Assembly (NCBI RefSeq): GCF_025060755.1
Contig: NZ_JANYUY010000031.1
Span: 1 to 62,427 of the forward strand
Length of the DNA stretch: 62,427 bases
Direction: 5' to 3'
Source: Paenibacillus doosanensis
GTDB taxonomy: Bacteria > Bacillota > Bacilli > Paenibacillales > NBRC-103111
The position numbers were made by a program, and so were the translations under genes. How positions within the stretch are numbered: position 1 is the first letter of the stretch; the number at the start of each line of letters is the position of its first letter. This document shows positions 17,496 to 26,264 of this stretch, piece after piece. A model generated the notes under the pieces. That model was not told where the DNA came from, ran no database searches, and saw nothing but the letters and a program-made list of their open reading frames with translations.

Positions 17496-19298
17496 TCAAT
17501 GGATGACCGGCAGCTCGACGATAAACTTCGTCCCCATGCCGACCTCGCTTTCCACGCGGATCGTTCCTTTGTGCAGCTCGACCAAATGCTTGACGATGGA
17601 TAGACCAAGCCCCGTACCGCCCGAACTGCGGGAGCGGGCTTTATCCACTCGGTAGAACCGCTCGAAGATGCGCGGCAAATCCTTCTTCGGAATCCCGATC
17701 CCCGTATCGGAGATCGTCATCTGAATCCGCTCGTAGTCGCCGCTCGGACCGTAGCTGCCTTCTACCGGCTCGACCTTGACCCTCACCTTGCCGCCTTCCG
17801 GCGTATAATTGACGCCGTTAGACAGCAGGTTGATCAGAATTTGCCGCAGCCGGTCCTCGTCGGCTTCGATGTACATCTCTTCGTCGACCTCCATCGCCAG
17901 CTCGATCGACTTCTTCTTCGCTTCGGCGTTCATCACGTTCAGCGCATTGGCGACAAAGGTATGCATATGCACCGGCGAAAATTGCAGCGGAATCCGTTTC
18001 GATTCAATCTTCGACAGCTCCAGAATGTCGCCGATCAGCCGGTTCAGCCGCTCGCTCTCGTCGAAAATAATTTGCAGAAACGATCTCGCCGTCTCCTTAT
18101 CGTTCAGCGCGCCGGCGAGCAGCGTCTCGGCGAAGCCTTTCACCGCGGCGATCGGCGTCTTGAGCTCATGCGACACATTCGCGACGAATTCGCTGCGCAT
18201 CCGCTCAAGTCTGCGCACCGCCGTAATATCGTGCAGCACGATCAGCACGCCGGCCCATTCCCCTTCTCCTACGGAAAGGGGGCTCAGGTTGATCTCCAGA
18301 ATCCGCTCCGACGGATAGTAGAAAATCATCTCATCGCGGATATGCTCCTTAGAATCGATGCATTCCTGAATCAGCTGCGTAAATTCGTACTGCTGCTTCG
18401 CTTCGTCGAATTTTTTGCCGAGCAGCTCATGGGAGGAGAAGCCGACAATCTCCTCCGCCGAACGGTTAAGCAGCACAATCTTGCCTTCGCGGTCGATCAT
18501 CATCACGCCGCTGATCATATTTTCCAGCACGCTCTTCAGCCGGCTCTCGTCCTCCAAAATCCGGTTCATCTGCAGCTGCAAGCTGTCCGCCATGCCGTTG
18601 ATCGCCTGCCCGAGCTGTCCGACCTCGTCCTTCTTGCGGATATGAACTCTCGCCTTGTAATTCATATTCGTAATCTGGTAGGCGACCCTCGTAATCATCT
18701 CGATCGGGCGCGTCAAACTGTAGGCGATCCGGTAGCTGATCAGTCCGGCGATAATGAATACGGCCAGCAAGCCGATGAGCACGCCGTACCATACTTGGCG
18801 GATCGAAGCGTCGACATCCTCCAGACTCATCGCTAGACGCAGGAAGCCCTGGATTTGACCGCCTTCCTTCACCGGTACCGCCGCATACAGCATATTGCGC
18901 TGCAAGGTGACGCTGTAGCGCATATCCGTGCCGAAACCGCCGCTCTGCATCGCTTCGGCGACTTCCTTCCGGCTCAAATGGTTTTCCATATCCTGCGGAT
19001 CGTGATCGGAGTCGCCAAGCACCTTGCCGTCGGCGCGGATGTAAGTGACGCGGGCGTCCGCCGATGCCTTGAGCCGGTCGGCCTGCTCCGTGAAATAACG
19101 GATCTGCTCCGCCTCCGTTCCCGATTGTCTCCAGTCTATCGTCACGAGAATGACTTTGAGTTCCCGCTCCATATTCGTTTTTAACGCATCGATATGGGAT
19201 TCCTTCAGCATTCGGGCCATGAACAGCCCGGCGGCAAGGACGGAAGCCCCGATCAGCACTATAAATATCAATGTAAGTCTTGCCCGGAATTTTTGCAT
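17496..19298 (-). CDS. phoR: Sensor histidine kinase (PhoR/PnpS type)
   Basis: A 600-aa membrane kinase. TM1 (residues 8-30) and TM2 (about 170-190) enclose an extracytoplasmic sensor domain; then HAMP (about 190-245), PAS (about 250-360), the H-box SHELKTPIAAVKGFAE near residue 377, and an HATPase domain with NLLSNGVNYTPEGG (N-box), DTGIGIP (G1) and GGTGLGLSIVKHLVELHKG (G2). This is the full architecture of the PhoR/PnpS kinases that sense phosphate limitation with PhoP. It is transcribed before phoP here, the reverse of the order in B. subtilis. Confidence 0.88.
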   Translation of the reverse strand: MQKFRARLTLIFIVLIGASVLAAGLFMARMLKESHIDALKTNMERELKVILVTIDWRQSGTEAEQIRYFTEQADRLKASADARVTYIRADGKVLGDSDHDPQDMENHLSRKEVAEAMQSGGFGTDMRYSVTLQRNMLYAAVPVKEGGQIQGFLRLAMSLEDVDASIRQVWYGVLIGLLAVFIIAGLISYRIAYSLTRPIEMITRVAYQITNMNYKARVHIRKKDEVGQLGQAINGMADSLQLQMNRILEDESRLKSVLENMISGVMMIDREGKIVLLNRSAEEIVGFSSHELLGKKFDEAKQQYEFTQLIQECIDSKEHIRDEMIFYYPSERILEINLSPLSVGEGEWAGVLIVLHDITAVRRLERMRSEFVANVSHELKTPIAAVKGFAETLLAGALNDKETARSFLQIIFDESERLNRLIGDILELSKIESKRIPLQFSPVHMHTFVANALNVMNAEAKKKSIELAMEVDEEMYIEADEDRLRQILINLLSNGVNYTPEGGKVRVKVEPVEGSYGPSGDYERIQMTISDTGIGIPKKDLPRIFERFYRVDKARSRSSGGTGLGLSIVKHLVELHKGTIRVESEVGMGTKFIVELPVIH

Positions 19299-19378
19299 CG
19301 TTCCTTCGGTTCCCTCCGTATGAGGCGCGGCAATGATACCCCCGCTGGAATCATTCTTGTGTAAAAAGTAAACATACC

Positions 19379-20065
19379 TTAGTAGCGTAGCTGTTCGGAG
19401 ATCGGAACGCCAGTTAATTTTTTGTTAAGACGGGTTTCGAATTTTTTCAAGCACCAGTAATTCAACGGCGCGCAGACCGGGGCCGACCACTCCTTGAACC
19501 GGTGCCGCGACAGCTCGTTGACGATCACGCCAAGCGCCGTCGGCACTACAATAATTTTAACCAAATCGAGCATAACCTTTACATGATCGAATGCAATATC
19601 CGCCCCGAAAAACAGCGATACCTCGAACGGTATGACAAACGGGCTTAATGCGGAATCAAGCACGATCATCGACAGCGCGAGCGGTACATTGCCCTTGGAC
19701 AAACCGACCCAAATGACCGAGGATACACCCAGGGGAATGACCGTGAACAGCACGAATCCGACGACATACGGAGAATGCGAGCCGAAAAAAGCGCTGCCCA
19801 GCGCATACGAAACGACGGGCGCTATAATATGGGCAGCGGTGAAAATGATCAGCATCGGGACAGGCATCCGAAACGCCTGCTTGATCTGGCCCCAGCTGCA
19901 GCCGGTCGCCATCACGAACGTCAAATAAGCGAACAAATACGGCGCCCAGGCCGTCAGTCCGTTAAGACGGGCAGAAAAAAGAAACCCAAGTATCAGAGAT
20001 ACCGGGACAATGAGGGACAAATATTTTTCTATACCGGCGTTCAGCCGGATTCCAAAGGTTCTCAT
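19379..20065 (-). CDS. Truncated bile acid:sodium symporter (BASS) family protein
   Basis: A 228-aa membrane protein whose residues 15-195 match the N-terminal two-thirds of BASS-family transporters: YLFAYLTFVMATGCSWGQIKQAF, VVGFVLFTVIPLGVSSVIWVGLSKGNVPLALSMIVLDSALSPFVIP and KVMLDLVKIIVVPTALGVIVNELSR. Family members run to about 310-330 aa and 9-10 helices; this one stops after about seven and ends with an unrelated polar tail, FETRLNKKLTGVPISEQLRY. The tail may come from a recombined element. It is 4 bp behind the fumarase stop, so co-transcribed. Function doubtful. Confidence 0.7.
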   Translation of the reverse strand: MRTFGIRLNAGIEKYLSLIVPVSLILGFLFSARLNGLTAWAPYLFAYLTFVMATGCSWGQIKQAFRMPVPMLIIFTAAHIIAPVVSYALGSAFFGSHSPYVVGFVLFTVIPLGVSSVIWVGLSKGNVPLALSMIVLDSALSPFVIPFEVSLFFGADIAFDHVKVMLDLVKIIVVPTALGVIVNELSRHRFKEWSAPVCAPLNYWCLKKFETRLNKKLTGVPISEQLRY

Positions 20066-20069
20066 TGAT

Positions 20070-21602
20070 TTAAGCGAATACAGGCTCTTTAAATTGCGCG
20101 AGCTTCTCCAGCGAGTTTTTATCGACTTCGGCGTGCAGGCTGTTGCCGTGGGAATCCATCGTCACAATCGCGGCGAAGCCTTCGGTTTGCAGATGCCACA
20201 TCGCTTCAGGCGTGCCGAACTCCATAAAGTCGACGCCGCTTACTTTCTTGAAGCATTGCGCGTAATACTGCGCCGCGCCGCCGATCGCGTTCAAATAAAC
20301 GGCGCCGTGATCCTGCAGGGCAGCCAGCGTTTTCGCGCCCATGCCGCCTTTGCCGATCACCATGCGAATGCCGAACTTCTTGATGATCGTTCCTTGATAC
20401 GGCTCTTCCCGGCTGCTGGTCGTCGGGCCGGCTGCCTTCACATGCCATTCTCCGCTCTCATCCTTCGCCATAACCGGACCGCAGTGGTAGATTGCAGCGC
20501 CGTTCAAGTCGACAGGGGCGTCGTGATCCATCAAATATTTGTGCAGCGCGTCGCGCCCGGTGTACATAGGTCCGTTGATGATTACGACATCGCCTACACG
20601 CAGCTGGCGAATCTGCTCTTCCGTTACCGGCGTTTGCAGTACGACTTCGCGGCGTTCGGACGTTTCAGAACTTGCTGCGGCTTCCTTCTTCATCGATACG
20701 GTGTTGCCGTTCGGATATACCCATTCCTTGATGCCGCCGGTGTTCGGATCGAGCAGAACGCCTTGTCTGCGGAACGCCCAGCAGTTGTAAGCAACGGATA
20801 CGAAGAAGCTTGCCGGCAAACGGTTCATCACGCCCACCTTACAGCCGAGCAGCGATACTTGACCGCCGAAGCCCATCGTGCCGATGCCGAGCTGATTGGC
20901 GGTTTCCAAAATGTAATCCTCCAGCTTGCGCAGATCCTCTATCGGGTTCTCGTCGTCTACACGGCGGAACAATTGCTGCTTGGCCAGCTCGTAGCCGCTT
21001 GTCCGGTCGCCGCCGATGCCCACGCCAATGAAGCCCGCGCTGCAGCCCTGACCTTGCGCTTGATATACCGCGTGCAGAATGCATTTGCGGATACCGTCGA
21101 GGTCGCGTCCGGCTTTGCCGAGCCCTTCAAGCTCCGTTGGAAGGCTGTATTGAATGTTCTTGTTTTCACAGCCGCCGCCTTTGAGGATCAGCTTCACTTC
21201 GATCTCGTCCTGCTCCCACTGCTCGAAATGAATCACGGGCGTTCCGGGTCCGAGATTGTCGCCGCTGTTAGCGCCGGTAAGCGAATCTACCGAGTTGGAG
21301 CGAAGCTTGCTGTCTTTGGTCGCTTTGGCAACCGCTTCGAGAATTTGCTTCTTCATGACGATTTGGTTGGCGCCTACGGGACAATGAATAACGAAGGTCG
21401 GCATTCCCGTGTCTTGACAGATCGGCGAGACGTTGCACTCGGCCATATCGATGTTATCGGCAATCGTAGATAATGAAATCGCGGAACGGGTTCCCGCATC
21501 CTCCCGCTCTTGGGCGGATTGGATCGCTTGCCGGACGTCGGCCGGAAGATTCGTCGATGTCTCTACGATCAGGTCGTAGATGCTCTGTTGAAATTGCTGC
21601 AT
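20070..21602 (-). CDS. fumA: Class I fumarate hydratase (Fe-S hydro-lyase)
   Basis: A 510-aa fused alpha-beta class I fumarase, an oxygen-sensitive [4Fe-4S] enzyme interconverting fumarate and malate. The three cluster Cys are in NVSPICQDTGMP, GGGCENKN and GCSAGFIGVGIGG. The beta domain has GDVVIINGPMYTGRDALHKYLMD and KFGIRMVIGKGGMGAKT. The close paralogue L(+)-tartrate dehydratase cannot be excluded, but single-chain length favours fumarase. It heads a two-gene unit with the truncated BASS gene. Confidence 0.92.
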   Translation of the reverse strand: MQQFQQSIYDLIVETSTNLPADVRQAIQSAQEREDAGTRSAISLSTIADNIDMAECNVSPICQDTGMPTFVIHCPVGANQIVMKKQILEAVAKATKDSKLRSNSVDSLTGANSGDNLGPGTPVIHFEQWEQDEIEVKLILKGGGCENKNIQYSLPTELEGLGKAGRDLDGIRKCILHAVYQAQGQGCSAGFIGVGIGGDRTSGYELAKQQLFRRVDDENPIEDLRKLEDYILETANQLGIGTMGFGGQVSLLGCKVGVMNRLPASFFVSVAYNCWAFRRQGVLLDPNTGGIKEWVYPNGNTVSMKKEAAASSETSERREVVLQTPVTEEQIRQLRVGDVVIINGPMYTGRDALHKYLMDHDAPVDLNGAAIYHCGPVMAKDESGEWHVKAAGPTTSSREEPYQGTIIKKFGIRMVIGKGGMGAKTLAALQDHGAVYLNAIGGAAQYYAQCFKKVSGVDFMEFGTPEAMWHLQTEGFAAIVTMDSHGNSLHAEVDKNSLEKLAQFKEPVFA

Positions 21603-21662
21603 GAATAAAATCTCCTTTCCAAAATAAGCCCTGCGTCAATTCTATATATGATGGCACATAAG

Positions 21663-21691
21663 TATATAATAGCATATTCCGCCATGTTCAA
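21663..21691 (-). promoter_or_regulatory. Sigma-A-like promoter of the fumarase gene
   Basis: Minus strand TTGAAC (plus 21686-21691), 17-bp spacer, TATATA (21663-21668), about 60 bp before the start codon. Confidence 0.55.
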
Positions 21692-21863
21692 AAACTGCGA
21701 AAAACAGCGCCATGACGGCTTCCCGCGGCGCCAGCCTCCCATTGTCGTTTCCCAGTAAACTTTTCGTTAAAAATAGCAGGCGGCGGCAGGAGTTTGCCCG
21801 CAAATAATAGAATACGTTAGCAGAGTAAACTAGGTCATTCAGACTACACGATAAGGAGCATCG

Positions 21864-23024
21864 ATGTTTATGAGGAAACTCGTCGTCAAGGCGGTTGCCC
21901 TGAGTATTTTCGGGCTTGGCATGCTTCTTCCTTCCCTCCAGGCGGCCAAGACGAATGTCCTATACAAAGATCAAGTCGCCGTGATCATGTACCACCACGT
22001 GGACGATGACGCCAAGAGCGCCGGAACGATCACGACCAAGCTTTTTGAAGACCAGCTGACGTATTTAAAAAACAAAGGCTACCAATTCATCACGCTGCAG
22101 CAATTCAGAGACTATATGCAGGGCGCCAAAGTCCCTCACAACGCCGTGCTGGTAACGTTCGACGACGGATACGAGAGTTTCTATGTAAACGCTTACCCTA
22201 TTTTGAAACATATGCGCATTCCCGCCGTTAATTTTGTCATTACGGGAGATTTGGAAAATCCTCTGGCCAGCTATATCCCCTCCTTATCCAAGGATGAAAT
22301 CGTCGAGATGACCACCGATACGAATTTTATCGACGCGCAGTGCCACAGCAACAGCTTCCATTATAAATTGCCGGACGGCAGCGCGGCCCTCCTCGGACGG
22401 ATCGTAACGGACGGCAAGAAGGAAACCGAGGAGCAATACAAGCAGCGCGTTCTCGGCGATACGCAGGCGTGCGTCGCCAAGCTGGGCGAGCTGTATCCCG
22501 GACCGATCGACGCGTATGCGTATCCGTTCGGCTTTTACGATAACAAAACGATCGATTATATCGGCCAAGGCGGCATGAAATATGCCTTCACCATCGTGCC
22601 CGAAATGGCGACCCGCGACGAAGACCCGATGCAAATTCCGCGCATCAACGCAGGCAACAGCGCCGTCACGCCGGAAGTTCTCGACTCTTCGATCATGCGC
22701 CGCATCGTGGCGCCCGCACCTTCGTCTCAGGAAGTGCCCTTAGCGGACACGATGAATCAGCTGGGCGGGAAAGCGACAGCGGCGGCGGACGGCACCGTTA
22801 CGATCCAGTACCAGAGCGGCCAGTGGACCGGGACGGCGAACGCCAACAAGCTGACGGCCCGCGCCGGAGGCAAGACGATCGCGCTGCAAAAGCCGCTCGT
22901 CCTGAAAAATAACAAAGTGTTCATAGCTCTTAAAGATTTGGAAACTGTCATCGGCGCCCAAATCGTGTATAATCCTACTGTGCAGAGCTTTTCCGTGCGC
23001 CAGACGCCCGCGGCAAAGAAGTAA
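21864..23024 (+). CDS. Secreted polysaccharide deacetylase with a C-terminal copper-amine-oxidase-N-like domain
   Basis: A 386-aa exported CE4 enzyme. A signal peptide occupies about residues 1-28. The NodB domain shows the motifs VIMYHHVDDD (motif 1 variant), LVTFDDGYESFYVNAYPIL (TFDDGY, catalytic Asp and metal Asp), DAQCHSNSFHY (His metal ligands, S/T-H-S type) and AYAYPFGFYD. The C-terminal 90 residues (GGKTIALQKPLVLKNNKVFIALKDLETVIGAQIVYNP) match the copper amine oxidase N-terminal-like module common in Paenibacillus wall proteins. It likely de-N-acetylates cell-wall glycan or a surface polysaccharide. AAGGAG precedes the start; ATG 21870 is an alternative. Confidence 0.9.
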   Translation: MFMRKLVVKAVALSIFGLGMLLPSLQAAKTNVLYKDQVAVIMYHHVDDDAKSAGTITTKLFEDQLTYLKNKGYQFITLQQFRDYMQGAKVPHNAVLVTFDDGYESFYVNAYPILKHMRIPAVNFVITGDLENPLASYIPSLSKDEIVEMTTDTNFIDAQCHSNSFHYKLPDGSAALLGRIVTDGKKETEEQYKQRVLGDTQACVAKLGELYPGPIDAYAYPFGFYDNKTIDYIGQGGMKYAFTIVPEMATRDEDPMQIPRINAGNSAVTPEVLDSSIMRRIVAPAPSSQEVPLADTMNQLGGKATAAADGTVTIQYQSGQWTGTANANKLTARAGGKTIALQKPLVLKNNKVFIALKDLETVIGAQIVYNPTVQSFSVRQTPAAKK

Positions 23025-23043
23025 ACAGGATAGGATGAGTTAT

Positions 23044-23643
23044 ATGGACAGTCATTTTTTCGCTTATATGTACCGATTGCGCTACATTGAACGCTGGAGC
23101 CTTATGCGCAATATCCTCAAGGAGAACGTCGCCGAGCATTCGTTTCACGTCGCGCTGCTGACGCATGTGCTGTGCACGATCGCCAATGAGGAATTCGGCC
23201 GTAACGTTCCTACGGACCGCATCGTCAGCATGGCGCTGTTCCACGATGCGACGGAAGTGTTTACAGGAGACATCCCGACGCCGGTGAAGCACCATAATCC
23301 GAAAATTTTATCCAACTTCCGCGATATCGAACAGCTTGCCGCCGAACGGCTGCTGGATATGATTCCTCCGAAGCTTAAGCCCGTATACGAGCCGCTGATC
23401 GACGCCAAGTCGTCGGGACTCGATCCCGAGCTGAAGCGTTACGTCAAAGCCGCCGATTTGCTCGACGCCTACTTGAAATGCGTGACCGAGCTGTCCGCGG
23501 GCAACAAGGAATTCGGCAGCGCCAAGAAACAGATCGAGCAGTCGATTCAGGAAATGAATATGCCGGAGATGGAGTACTTTCTTAAGCATATGGCGCCCAG
23601 CCTGGAGAAGACGCTCGACGAGCTGTCCGAGGAATCGTTGTAA
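23044..23643 (+). CDS. yfbR: HD-domain 5'-deoxynucleotidase (YfbR-like)
   Basis: A 199-aa HD phosphohydrolase. Key motifs are RYIERWSLMRN, ENVAEHSFHVALLTHVL (His), MALFHDATEVFTGDIPTPVKHHNP (the HD pair and the YfbR-specific E) and AADLLDAYLKCVTE (final Asp). It dephosphorylates deoxynucleoside 5'-monophosphates in the cytoplasm. Start 23044 fits AGGAT 8 nt upstream; ATG 23035 in frame would add three residues. It follows the deacetylase by 19 bp, probably co-transcribed, and ends at a strong terminator. Confidence 0.9.
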   Translation: MDSHFFAYMYRLRYIERWSLMRNILKENVAEHSFHVALLTHVLCTIANEEFGRNVPTDRIVSMALFHDATEVFTGDIPTPVKHHNPKILSNFRDIEQLAAERLLDMIPPKLKPVYEPLIDAKSSGLDPELKRYVKAADLLDAYLKCVTELSAGNKEFGSAKKQIEQSIQEMNMPEMEYFLKHMAPSLEKTLDELSEESL

Positions 23644-23666
23644 GCCGATCCGCACCCAAACGAAAG

Positions 23667-23707
23667 GACCTCAATTTCCACTGCCATGTGGAGGCTGAGG
23701 TCTTTTT
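23667..23707 (+). terminator. Intrinsic terminator after yfbR
   Basis: GACCTCA (23667-23673) pairs with TGAGGTC (23696-23702), followed by TTTTT. Confidence 0.85.
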
Positions 23708-23710
23708 CTC

Positions 23711-24004
23711 GAAGTCCAGTCTGACTTGGAAAATATTTCGATCGGAAATATCATTGTTCGCAAAGAAGGCGACAACACAAATGTAGTTGGTCAAATAAAA
23801 GTTGCCGAAAGTCTTCCATCTGCTAACATTGGGGCAAATATATCCTTTCAAGATCAAAATGGAAAAGAATTAGGATTCATTGTTATTAATGAAAAGCTCA
23901 AGGCAGGGATAAATAATTTTGAAGCAGTCGGTTCCGGAGATTTCACTAATTATGTTTCATTAAAATTCCATATCGGTGCATTGAACGGTAGAATCGTAAA
24001 ATAG
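23711..24004 (+). pseudogene. 5'-truncated FxLYD-like protein remnant
   Basis: The frame carries about 95 codons: SDLENISIGNIIVRKEGDNTNVVGQIK..., then FQDQNGKELGFIVINEKLKAGINNFEAVGSGDF, a pattern resembling the FxLYD beta-sandwich found in secreted lipoproteins. No signal peptide, ATG or ribosome binding site precedes it; a TTG at 23726 is the only nearby start and an in-frame stop lies at 23696. The junction falls just behind the yfbR terminator. The DNA is visibly AT-richer than the neighbours. It looks like the 3' end of a lost lipoprotein gene. Confidence 0.55.
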
Positions 24005-24158
24005 CTGTTTGGAAAGAGCAAGAAAACCGTATCCAGCGAGCATGGCGATATTGAAATTGGGCGGGGAATCGAACTCATCGGCTTTCGGGAACTAGGCCGC
24101 TATTCCGCCGGGGGTTGATCCCCCCGCTGCTCGCCGGATCGCTTTAAAATAAGGTAAC
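24005..24158. other. Non-coding stretch, nothing recognised
   Basis: This part of the about 400-bp gap before the pectate lyase gene shows no reading frame with a ribosome binding site. A short GC-rich hairpin (CCGGGGG/CCCCCGC near 24110-24127) is the only structure visible. Confidence 0.4.
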
Positions 24159-24194
24159 TCCCCCATAACTATGATGTATGTCCCCCATAAGTAT
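24159..24194 (+). promoter_or_regulatory. Tandem 14-bp repeat upstream of the pectate lyase promoter
   Basis: TCCCCCATAACTAT (24159-24172) and TCCCCCATAAGTAT (24181-24194) differ at one base and are spaced 22 bp start to start, two helical turns. They end 14 bp before the -10 box. This is the layout of a dimeric activator site, for instance an AraC-type regulator; no such gene is in the window. Confidence 0.55.
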
Positions 24195-24205
24195 CTTGGA
24201 ATTAT

Positions 24206-24234
24206 TGGTATAATACAATTTGTAAGCGTTTACT
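24206..24234 (+). promoter_or_regulatory. Extended -10 promoter and cre site of the pectate lyase gene
   Basis: TGGTATAAT (24206-24214) is an extended -10 box. Seven bases later TGTAAGCGTTTACT (24221-24234) matches the CcpA cre consensus. The cre overlaps the transcription start, the position for glucose repression. Confidence 0.7.
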
Positions 24235-24407
24235 AATAATAGCATTGCTGTAAGGCCCGCGCCGGCCGGCCACCGGCTTGCGGCATCCAGTCTGGGAGCA
24301 AGGGAGGTGGAAGGAAAGTCAACCCGTTGGACGCGACGCGTTCAAAGATGTTGGCCTATGCCATTGCGGCGACGCATGGCTGAGGCATTACAAAGGAGGT
24401 TAAGTTG

Positions 24408-25937
24408 ATGCTCAAATGGAATAAGTTACAAATAAATAAGATATGTGGAATTTCAGTCGCTTTATCGGTTACTTTATCGTTATTTTGTACGGCTGGTAAC
24501 CCTGTTGTCTACGGTGCTGCTGCCTCGCAAAATATCGTTGCCTTTCCCGGAGCTGAAGGCGGAGGCAAGTTTGCCACAGGCGGACGCGGAGGCGAAGTCG
24601 TATACGTCACTAATCTTAATGACAGCGGCCCCGGATCATTCCGGGATGCGGTCGGCACGCCGAATAGAATCGTCGTTTTTAAAGTGGGAGGAACTATTGA
24701 ATTACAAAGCGATGTCGTTGTCAAATCCAACGTGACTGTAGCCGGGCAGACTGCGCCGGGCGGCGCAGGAATTACATTGAAAAACTATAAAATCGGTCTA
24801 GGCGGGGATAATATTATTCTTCGCTTTATCAGCTCAAGGCCCGGTGAAAGAGGCGTCGAGAAGGATTACGATGCATTTGGAGGGGCGAACGGAAGCAATT
24901 CCATAGTAGACCATGTGTCAATAGGCTGGGCAAATGACGAACAATGGGGACTTTATTCAAACAATAATAATTACACCGTACAGTATTCCATCATCGGTCC
25001 GTCGAATTCATTTTCCTACCATTCCAAAGGCATTCACGGGTTTGGGGTTATGCTTGGCAGGGCTAATGCTTCATGGCATCATAATCTGCTTGTACACAAC
25101 GTATCCCGGAATTTCAGAGGAAAAGTAGTAGGAACCAATCCCATCGATTTTACCAATAACGTCATCTACAACTGGGGATACCAAACGGCTTACGGGACTC
25201 TCGGGCATGAAAATTATGTGAATAATACGTTGAAAATGGGCGTTTCCACCAAAGGAGGCTTCAATTATATAAGCGTTGGAGATAGCGGAACAAGTCCCGA
25301 AAACTATTCCATTTATTTAAAGGGGAATCGGTTTCTTAATAGGGATAATACAGACTACGGTACGCTTACCTCGAATAACTGGACAGGGATAACCTATGAT
25401 TCCGGAAAAACAGAAGCAAATACCCGTTCGGATGTTCCTTTTGAAATGATTGTAAACGATGTGAATGTTTCTACCGCCGTCTACGCGGAAAGTGCCAAAG
25501 ATTCCTACAATCATGTGCTGCATTACGCCGGTGCGGCGGTCAGTGCGAATCAAAGAACGGCTATTGACAAGCAGGTTGTTTTCGAAACAAGATCAGGTCA
25601 AGGATCGCTCACGGGCGCAAGACCTTATTCGGAAGCTTCGGATGAACAAAAAGCAGAGCTTGACAAATACCATATTGAAACGGGCGTCGAATATATGTAT
25701 CCTGATGCAGTGCTGACCGGGGCGCCGGCGGATACAGATGGAGATGGCATGCCTGATGACTGGGAGAAGGCAAGAGGGCTTAATCCGAACAGCGCTTATG
25801 CGCCTGACGGCACCTTGGAATCCAGTGGGGACTACTGGGGAATGGGCTATACGAATATCGAATATTATATCAATGATTTAACGGTTCATGCATTCCCGGC
25901 CAACACCGTGAAGGCTTCTCCCAAAAAAAGAAAGTAA
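24408..25937 (+). CDS. Secreted pectate lyase (polysaccharide lyase family 1-like)
   Basis: A 509-aa exported parallel beta-helix lyase. The signal peptide ends near residue 37 (VYGAAA). The mature N-terminus AFPGAEGGGKFATGGRGGEVVYVTNLNDSGPGSFRDAV is typical of PL1 pectate lyases, as is the VTVAGQTAPGGAGITLKNYKI turn. The DHVSIGWANDEQW segment supplies the calcium-binding Asp, and the Arg of NFRGKVVG is a candidate catalytic base. Near the end DTDGDGMPDDWEKARGLNPN is a thrombospondin type-3 calcium repeat. AAAGGAGG lies 8 nt before ATG 24408. Monocistronic; the long leader (about 180 nt) holds no clear structure. Confidence 0.9.
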   Translation: MLKWNKLQINKICGISVALSVTLSLFCTAGNPVVYGAAASQNIVAFPGAEGGGKFATGGRGGEVVYVTNLNDSGPGSFRDAVGTPNRIVVFKVGGTIELQSDVVVKSNVTVAGQTAPGGAGITLKNYKIGLGGDNIILRFISSRPGERGVEKDYDAFGGANGSNSIVDHVSIGWANDEQWGLYSNNNNYTVQYSIIGPSNSFSYHSKGIHGFGVMLGRANASWHHNLLVHNVSRNFRGKVVGTNPIDFTNNVIYNWGYQTAYGTLGHENYVNNTLKMGVSTKGGFNYISVGDSGTSPENYSIYLKGNRFLNRDNTDYGTLTSNNWTGITYDSGKTEANTRSDVPFEMIVNDVNVSTAVYAESAKDSYNHVLHYAGAAVSANQRTAIDKQVVFETRSGQGSLTGARPYSEASDEQKAELDKYHIETGVEYMYPDAVLTGAPADTDGDGMPDDWEKARGLNPNSAYAPDGTLESSGDYWGMGYTNIEYYINDLTVHAFPANTVKASPKKRK

Positions 25938-26011
25938 TGTCGCTGACGAAAACGATGCCTGCAGCGGCAGGGCGGCAGAATGGTTAATGAACAAATATCC
26001 GTCAAATTCGG

Positions 26012-26040
26012 GCAAGCAGCCGCTGCTTGCTTCTTTTTTT
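26012..26040 (+). terminator. Intrinsic terminator after the pectate lyase gene
   Basis: GCAAGCAG and CTGCTTGC form an 8-bp stem with a 3-nt loop, followed by TTCTTTTTTT. Confidence 0.85.
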
Positions 26041-26264
26041 ATGATCGTTGACTGCTGGCCGGCATCTCGACAGGATAGATCGTTCGACTTGCCGGGCTTC
26101 TCCCCGTTGACGCCCTCCCCCGTCCCTTTCGGAGAGGCGGGGGCGAATGAAAAGCCGATATGATCGATCCAAACCTTCTGCATATCGCCTTTCAGCTGTA
26201 CCCTTTTGGGGCTTAGGCACAGCGCCTCCTTCGCCTCGCTCCCCTTCGCTTGCCAGAGGAATGA

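Noticed and set aside
20010-21473. Long open frame (about 487 codons) on the plus strand
   Set aside because: It is the antisense of fumA in a GC-rich gene, has no ribosome site and no recognisable protein sequence.
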